The notes below the pieces were generated by a model. The model was not told the origin of the DNA. It searched no databases and saw nothing but the letters and a program-made list of their open reading frames with translations. Made by a program: the position numbers and the translations under genes. Positions 57,548 through 64,000 of a DNA stretch of 64,000 nucleotides are shown here, in pieces. Each line of letters begins with the position of its first letter. Position 1 is the first letter of the stretch. Origin of the DNA: Tridacna crocea (taxonomy: Eukaryota > Mollusca > Bivalvia > Cardiida > Cardiidae); NCBI GenBank assembly GCA_943736015.1, contig OX031057.1, positions 42,122,501 to 42,186,500 on the forward strand. The letters are read 5' to 3'.

Positions 57548-59407
57548 GTGGCATTTGTCGAAGCCAATGCCACTATGAGATCAAAAATGTTCAATATTAA
57601 ATGCTAAAGAGAATATATTGGATTTTTATGCAAGACCGAAGGAAATAAACCCGATTAAACTCATCTTTTTTATACAAATGAGTTTTTTAATAGCACTCAG
57701 ATACAGAATTGGGAATGGCGTATCTAAAATAAACTGCAAAAGGCCATCGATCGTGCAAATACTTCTTTTTGACAGAAAATAGCTTCACCTCCTCAGACCC
57801 TTCTATTGGAGTAATGATATGCATAAAATGTGTCGACAGCTTTGATCCCGGGGTTGTTCGTTCCAAAACCAGTTCGTCCCTGAGCTTGTTTATCCCATGA
57901 ATGCACGCTACTCATTTGACTGTGCATGAATACTTATATGTAGAAAACGTTATTATAATGTTTGAAATTAGATCGTGACGACCAAAGACATCTCAAAAGC
58001 ATAGTATTTAGGTATAAACTTAATTGAATTTAATATATTTACATGACTTCCTTCTCTACCCATCAAGCATCCTTCCGTCAAGGGACGTTATTCCTGACTC
58101 CTCTTGAGATATCAGACGGAGACGATCGATGCACAGATGACGCAAACCTAGGCACCAGTTATCTTCCTTTAACAAAAAAAAAAAAAAAAAACGTATTAAT
58201 TTGCTCAGGGGGTAGATTCTCAAGTAAATATTTAAATAATATTTCTCCTTTTTTTAGCTCACCTTAGCACGAAGTGCTGAGGTGACGTATTATGATCGGT
58301 CATTGTCAGGCGTCCATCTGTTCATCTGTCCACAATTCCTTAAAACATCTTCTCCTCCTAAACCGGTGGGCCAATATTAATGAAACTTGGCAGGTATGTT
58401 ATTTGGATGAAGCTCTACCAAAATTGTTCAAGAAATTGAATTACACTCGTAACTCTGGTCCTCATGGCAACAGAAAGGAAAGAAATAGCAAATTGATATA
58501 TCGTATGTAGCATCGCCTGGTGGACCCCTACCGAGTTTGTTCATATGATACCCCTGGGGTCAAAATTGGCCCTGCTCCTGGGGTCACGAATTCTAACATG
58601 GAATCAAAGAAGGAATATTCTAAAATTCTTCATCTCTGAAACTTGAAGGCGTAGAGCTTTGATATTTGGCATCTAGCTATTCCCGGTGGACCTCTACCAA
58701 TTTTGTTCATATGATGCCCCTAGGATGAAAACTGGCCACGTCCCAGGGGTCATAAGTTCGAACATAGGAACAAAGAAGGAAAACTTTAAAATTCTTCTTT
58801 TCTAAAACTGGAAAGCAAGGAGCTTTGTTATTTGGTATGTAATGAATCTGTTCTACGTTTGTAAGCCCACCTGAGCACAACGTGTTCAGTCAGTTAAAAT
58901 GGGGTCACCTGGGGTCAGAAACTAGGTCTCAAGGTCAAATTAAAGTAGTGCTTTGTGGGCACTCTAGAGGCCATATTTTCTGCTCACTTTACTTGAAAAT
59001 TAGTCAGAAAGTTTGTCTTCATAAAATCTAGGATGAGTTCAAAATTGGGTCACCTGGGGTTATAATCTAGACCACTAGGTCAGATGAAAGAAATTCCGTG
59101 TGTTTACTCTAGTGGCTACATTTCTTTCTCAATTGACTGAAAAAAATGGGCATAATCTTTTTCTTGATGAAATATTTGGTGAGTTTGGAATTGGGTCACT
59201 TGGGGTCATGAACAAGGTCACTTGGTCGAATTCAAGAAATACGCTGTGGGCACTTTTTATGCTCGATTGACCCGACAATTGGTCAGAAATTGAATTACAC
59301 GAGGAGTAAATTTTGCCTATTGACTCAGGTGAGCATTCCAGGGCCATCGTGACCCTCTTGCTTTCAAATTATTAATTCCACACAGTGGCTTCCTTGACAA
59401 ATGCCAC
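57548..59407. mobile_element. Family K element, third copy, interrupted
   Basis: Ends GTGGCATTTGTCG and, inverted, TTGACAAATGCCAC. The body is split by an AGCTCAC element at 58256-59360; removing it restores the family length of about 0.75 kb. Confidence 0.7.
58256..59360 (+). mobile_element. AGCTCAC element (GGCC-hairpin repeat), inside family K
   Basis: Starts AGCTCACCTTAGCACGAAGT after an oligo-T run and ends CAGGGCCATCGTGACCCTCT. Contains repeated CTGGGGTCA-AATTGGCC and CACCTGGGGTCA words. Non-coding; class uncertain. Confidence 0.68.
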
Positions 59408-59481
59408 ATCAGCTTTCTCAACGCTTTAATTAAATCACCTGAACACCAGTTTCCATCGTTACAACTGATATATACAGGTTT

Positions 59482-59574
59482 CTCTCGTCAGCATTTTCTT
59501 CTTTTCCCACACTGTTTTCCAAAGGCTTCTCTCTCATTGTCGTCAAAAGTAGGGATTGTGTGGTAATGGGTTAA
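59482..59574 (+). mobile_element. Family A MITE, right half only
   Basis: Half of the hairpin and a complete S arm to TTAA at 59571-59574. Confidence 0.78.
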
Positions 59575-60305
59575 ATCTCTCAATATATAAAGTTTGTGCT
59601 ATTGTTACTGTCGATTTTGACTGATCTTGATCGAGGAAATGAAAGAGAGATGAAGGTCAGCTATATAATTAACAAACGAGGAAAGAACAAAGTGTTTTGA
59701 TCACTGGCGTCCCATCATGAGGTATGATAATGGCTATCTCAAGTATGGATGAAATTATCTCTCAATGTAAATCTGTATTTTTTTAAGCCAACATCATTTC
59801 ATTGACTTATTTGTGACATATAGCTGAAATAGCTTAAATTTAAAATTGCAGAACTGTAAAGAAATTCTGTGAAAACCTAAGCACACCCCTCTCCACCTCT
59901 TTTACATGTATTTATTCAGCTTGCTACATGTATATCAAAGTACTTGACAGACGTGTGCACCCTTTAACTTGCCATCAGTTGAAAATGGGCATCTTTTATA
60001 ATCGACGAGAGAGAAGAAGAAATTTCGTAAAGATTTCCCAGTAATTTTTTCCATACCACACCAAAGGATGCTTTTCTTGAAAAGCTTTCTTTTTTTGTGA
60101 CACGTGTAGGCTACATCTAAAGTTTGTGGGTATTATTTAAAATATTAACGGCGGAAGTGGTTAAATTGTTAAGAAACAAATTCAATCAGATCGTCTCCTA
60201 CTGCTTTTAACAACACTGATTTGTCAGACTCTCCGTAATGATAAATGATTTATACACGGTCTAGTTTATGTTTCATGGGGCGGGTGTCGAGAACGTCTGA
60301 GAGCC

Positions 60306-60460
60306 ACTTTACCCTTCACCACGAAACTCCGATTTTTCAGTCCGAACAGCTCCAGAGGAGTTTCGAAAATATTGTGGTAAAAGAAGAAAATGCTAAATGC
60401 TGGTGACCAGCATTTTCTTCTTTTCGCATAATATTTTCTACCTCCTGCCCACCAACTACT
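60306..60460 (-). mobile_element. Family A-like hairpin variant
   Basis: Stem GAAGAAAATGCTAAATGCTGG with its complement; arms differ from the consensus. Confidence 0.5.
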
Positions 60461-60716
60461 CCTTTTCATCAATATTAGAAAGATAATCAAGAAATTAGCA
60501 CCATGTTTGATCCGAATATACTTCTCCTGCAGACGAGATATTTGCACTTAGAATTCTTTTATCAAATGGCGAAACTTAAACTTATAAATAAACACCCTTC
60601 ATAACTTTCACGATAGACTGATGATAGTTAAACTATCATCATTAAGACTACCATGACAGCATGCTTATAGATACAATATTAAGGTCTACGGCCCCCTAAC
60701 TGTTATATTAATGAAC

Positions 60717-61060
60717 GGAAGCTGCCGAGATTGGCCGAATGGCCTTTACGAAACCGAATGTTACACTATATTAAGCGATTAGTTAGTTAGTGTACAGACA
60801 CTAACACTCATATTACAAGACGGAAGCTGCAGAGATTGGCCGAATGCCTTTTACGAAACTGATATTAAGCGATTAGTTAGTGAGTGTACAGCCACTAACA
60901 CTCATATTACAAGACGGAAGCTGTAGAGATTGGCCGAATGGCCTTTACGAAACCGAATGTTAAACGATATTAAGCGATTAGTTAGTGATTGTGCAGACAC
61001 TAACACTCATATTACAAGACGGAAGCTGCCGAGATTGCAGAGTAGCTTTTACGGAAACAT
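60717..61060 (+). repeat. Tandem repeat, about 3.3 units of 94-105 bp
   Basis: Units start at 60717, 60822, 60916 and 61021 with GGAAGCTG and contain GAGATTGGCCGAATGGCCTT and ACACTAACACTCATATTACA. Confidence 0.85.
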
Positions 61061-61258
61061 CGATGATACACGATATGTTTCGACGAATTAGGGGTCGTAG
61101 ATCTTTTAGTTACACTAGCTGCCAAATTCAAGCAGCTCGGGAGTGAATTGAAGATGAATTAATACCATTTAAAAGTCTATATATTTGACCCCTTTAATTA
61201 TGAAGAAAAGTATAGCCTGGTTTTCCTTGACATTTCTGATGCCAAACGTAATGATTTT

Positions 61259-61470
61259 TTAACCCTTTACCAGACAAAAAAAAATTTAAGCCTTGTCCAA
61301 CTTGAAAACATTTGCAGACGACAATTTCAATGTGGCTCAAAAAGTGCAATCATTTTTTAATGGAGTAGAAAACATTTTGGGAAAAGGAGAAAATGCTGGT
61401 CACCAGCATTTTTCCTTTTCCCAAAATGTTTTCAAAAGGCTTCTTTCCAAGGGTCGTTAATAGTCGTGGT
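61259..61470 (+). mobile_element. Family A MITE
   Basis: TTAA at 61259-61262 and strong stem; right end lost. Confidence 0.8.
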
Positions 61471-61845
61471 TGCAAGATCTTTTTGATCGCTTTTGAAAAC
61501 TTGACTTCATGCATAACAAACTTTCTGATTTAGTTTATAAGTTTCGTGAATGCTTCACATGGTAAATTAATTTGAATTTAGAGACTACCATTCAGAGAAG
61601 AATGAACGAAATTAACACGGAGATCTATGAGGTGTATCAAGTTACATCTATGTATATGTTAAATGAAAATGAACAAAACATCTGAGCTCATCCGAGTTCA
61701 GCAAGAAAAATATGTTATTTTACACATTGGTCACAGTTCTGCGAAAAAAGCCCCTTTTATTTCCCGACAAGAGATCTGGAAAAGCTCTGTACATTAGCGA
61801 AGATATAGTTACTCTATATATATATGCCGGGTAAAATTACATCTA

Positions 61846-62887
61846 CGAGGGGAGGTCGATAAGTTCGTAGAACTCGGTATTTTTCTTTACAGTTCAAATG
61901 TTTTTCTTTTATTTTTGGGCAGTATAAACCTTTGCCAGTTGAATGACAAAAGCCATTCAGTCAACACTTTACAGTTTTTGCTCTTACTTTTTGTTGGAAA
62001 AGCTATACCCATAGACATAAAAAAAGTCAGTATATTGAGTTCAGAGCACAAGTCCAGAGTTGCACAAGCGGCTATTCGTGAGTGCAAACTGGAGCAGTTA
62101 AATCACCCACCATATATAGTCCACAACTGGCCCCAAGTGATTATTGTCTGATCTGAATTTTGATATCCCACTTGCTTGGAGCGAGATTTTCGGACGATAA
62201 TGAGCTCAAGTCTGCTACAGAGCATCTTCGCAAGCCAAGGCTGACGATTCACTACGCTACTCTACCCTTGGCGGATCGAGCTTGATTTTTACATTCACCC
62301 GATACGCTTTTTCATTGGATGCAGCCAGCTCTAGTTGCAACGAATGAAATCGCTTGTAGCATTTCATCTTTAATAAAAATAGAACAAGGTCGCTACCTTA
62401 CGAATAGAAGGTAAACATGGAAACCCACGTGGATGTCTGCTTATCGCTCCATGTGTATTTGTAAGCGGTTTGTAAAGCGATATTTCATTTGCTTTTAGAA
62501 ATATGATGTAAAGGGGAGTAATAACCAACATCCAATAGAGGGCATATCGCAGGAATCTCGAAATCTAGTAGACTGGTTACCGCCCCTGATACTACTACGT
62601 GTACAACGGTGGCCAGTTCAGAAATCCGGCTCAATCAGCCAAGGTAAGATCCACGTAGTGATCGTAAACTTGGCTCGCGAAGATGGCTACAGAGTGGCTT
62701 CTGACTTTCTATTTTTGCCGATGGGTATAGGTTTTCCAACAAAAAGTAAAAGCAAAAAAAAGTAAGAGCTGACTAAATGGCTATTATAATTCAACTTACA
62801 AAGCTTTATACTGCCAAAAAATGAAATAAGAAATTTCGAATTGTATAGAGAAATACCGAGTTCTATGAACTTATTGACCTCCCCTCG
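61846..62887 (+). mobile_element. Deleted mariner-type transposon
   Basis: TA at 61844-61845 and 62888-62889; terminal inverted repeats CGAGGGGAGGTCGATAAGTTC, similar over about 190 bp. Plus-strand 62040-62230 encodes, across a frameshift and with an in-frame stop, the mariner stretch RVAQAAIRECKLEQLNHPPY then SPQLAPSDYCLI and LGARFSDDNELKSATEHL, including the third catalytic Asp (APSDY). The first two catalytic acids are absent, so the copy is dead. Confidence 0.8.
62040..62230 (+). pseudogene. Mariner transposase C-terminal remnant
   Basis: HPPYSP-LAPSDY and FSDD-ELKSAT motifs of the mariner DDD domain; reading needs one frame change near 62113 and crosses a stop. The upstream catalytic region is deleted. 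Confidence 0.75.
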
Positions 62888-63210
62888 TAAATCCATTAAG
62901 TTACAATTTGAATTTCATATTCCGCTAAGTTAAAGTAACAATAAAGCCCAAAAGTAAACAAAGCAGGCGTTTAAAATCATTTAACGTTTTATCATACCAT
63001 TTACAGGTATTGAAACTATGGTGAATTTGACAATCTGTCATTGTACGGTCGGTCGGTACGTACAAGTGTAAGTCACTGACAGCGAAGTTATTCCTTGGTA
63101 AAAACCTGCCAGGTAGCTGTATTTTCTCTACTTTTTGCCTGATTTTAGAATTCTTTTTATTCTGCCTGTGATATGTTGGTCTTTACTTTTAAATCATGAG
63201 CAGTCGACCT
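62888..63210. other. No gene seen
   Basis: About 320 bases between the mariner relic and a family A piece; nothing recognised. Confidence 0.5.
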
Positions 63211-63340
63211 TAATCCTTTACTACACAATCCCGAGTTTTAACGACCTTGAAGAAGAAAACTTTTGAAAACATTTTGGAAAAGGTAGGAAATGCTGGTATA
63301 CAGCACTTTCTCCTTTCCCCATTATGTTTTCTAGCCTACG
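63211..63340 (-). mobile_element. Family A MITE, left part
   Basis: S arm and hairpin; L arm missing. Confidence 0.68.
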
Positions 63341-63553
63341 TAATAATGGATAACTCGTTACTAACGGAATGAGAAAAAAAAAAAGAACGCATGATAATGT
63401 TAAAAAAAGTGGATATTTCCTTTTGTTTTCTCATATGAACTACTGTCTATAATTCATTTTAAACTCTGATTGTGATTTAAAAAAATCCATCTTTACACGC
63501 GGACGATGATCAGCAGTAAAAAGCTTGCAAACAAAATCTTGTTTGATGCCACT

Positions 63554-63782
63554 TTAACCCATTACCACACAATCCCTACTTTTGTCGCCCCTGAGAAAGA
63601 AGCCTTTAGAAAACATTGTGGGAAAAGGAGAAAATGCTGGTAACCAGCATTTTCTCCTTTTCCCACAATGTTTTCTACCCTTCACAAAACAAATTTCAAA
63701 TTTTCAGTCACTTTTATTTTGTCGTCTGCAAATGCTTTCGATTTGGACAAGCCTAAAATATTGCCGTTTGGTAATGAGTTAA
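63554..63782 (-). mobile_element. Family A TTAA palindromic MITE, reference copy (229 bp)
   Basis: Bounded by TTAA on both sides. Ends are CCCATTACCACAC (short arm, S) and, inverted, CTCATTACCAAAC (long arm, L). The middle, 63607-63677, is a perfect 35-bp stem around a single A. Non-coding. TTAA target duplication with C-C/T-C/A-TTACC ends fits a piggyBac-type non-autonomous element (inference; Kolobok also uses TTAA). Below, + means the L arm comes first. Confidence 0.9.
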
Positions 63783-64000
63783 CAGCACGAGAAAAAATAT
63801 CTAAGCACTGGGTCCAGCAACGACAGCCTATACTGTTATAGAATTCTTCTCGGAACTCCCCGACGCCAGTATAATGTATTTCTATAGTGTTCCGAATCGG
63901 ATATTATTCGTATACATGTAGTCGCTTTACCATTAGCACGTATCTCAGGATTTGGTGAACCATTTACAAGGTAATTTATAGAATTCTTTGGGGAAAATTG

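Overview
The window is nuclear DNA of an invertebrate animal. AT-rich sequence, sparse intron-split genes, a mitochondrial-type presequence on an intron-bearing gene and a very dense load of short foldback transposons all fit a mollusc, most likely a bivalve. That assignment is inference from gene style and repeat type; no species is claimed.

Only two protein-coding genes can be supported. At 8314-9462 (minus) lies a single-exon carbohydrate (chondroitin/dermatan/HNK-1-type) sulfotransferase with both PAPS-binding motifs. At 29690-43317 (minus) lies a ten-exon alpha/beta-hydrolase O-acyltransferase of the MetX (homoserine/serine O-acyltransferase) family. I traced it exon by exon: every junction has GT/AG ends and keeps phase, giving 457 codons with a mitochondrial-like leader and a complete Ser-Asp-His triad. 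Its very last codons are uncertain.

The rest is a graveyard of mobile elements. The commonest is a 229-bp TTAA-flanked palindromic MITE (family A), with more than 50 whole or broken copies, many in the introns of the acyltransferase. A sister family (B) shares the ends but has a different hairpin. Other groups are: a Mutator-like foldback with exact 9-bp target duplications (7104, 23109); foldback families C, F and H; a 0.72-kb inverted-repeat element (4553, 56028, 57548); a 2.67-kb element with about 540-bp terminal inverted repeats (17053-19719); a mariner relic (61846-62887); about 1-kb elements ending in a GGGCCAT-ATGGCCC hairpin (12410, 28438, 48711, 58256); a tRNA-derived SINE (44448); and two whole-looking miniature LTR elements (TRIMs; 13042-13578 and 34529-35059) whose LTRs carry a tRNA-like Pol III promoter.

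Nested insertions give a relative history: family A sits inside repeat E, family C and older family A copies; the 2.67-kb element sits inside a family A copy; a TRIM sits inside an AGCTCAC element. The most notable oddities are the tRNA-bearing TRIMs, family A copies rearranged into symmetrical long-long and short-short forms, and a minisatellite in the acyltransferase gene made of repeated copies of one of its own 3' splice sites.
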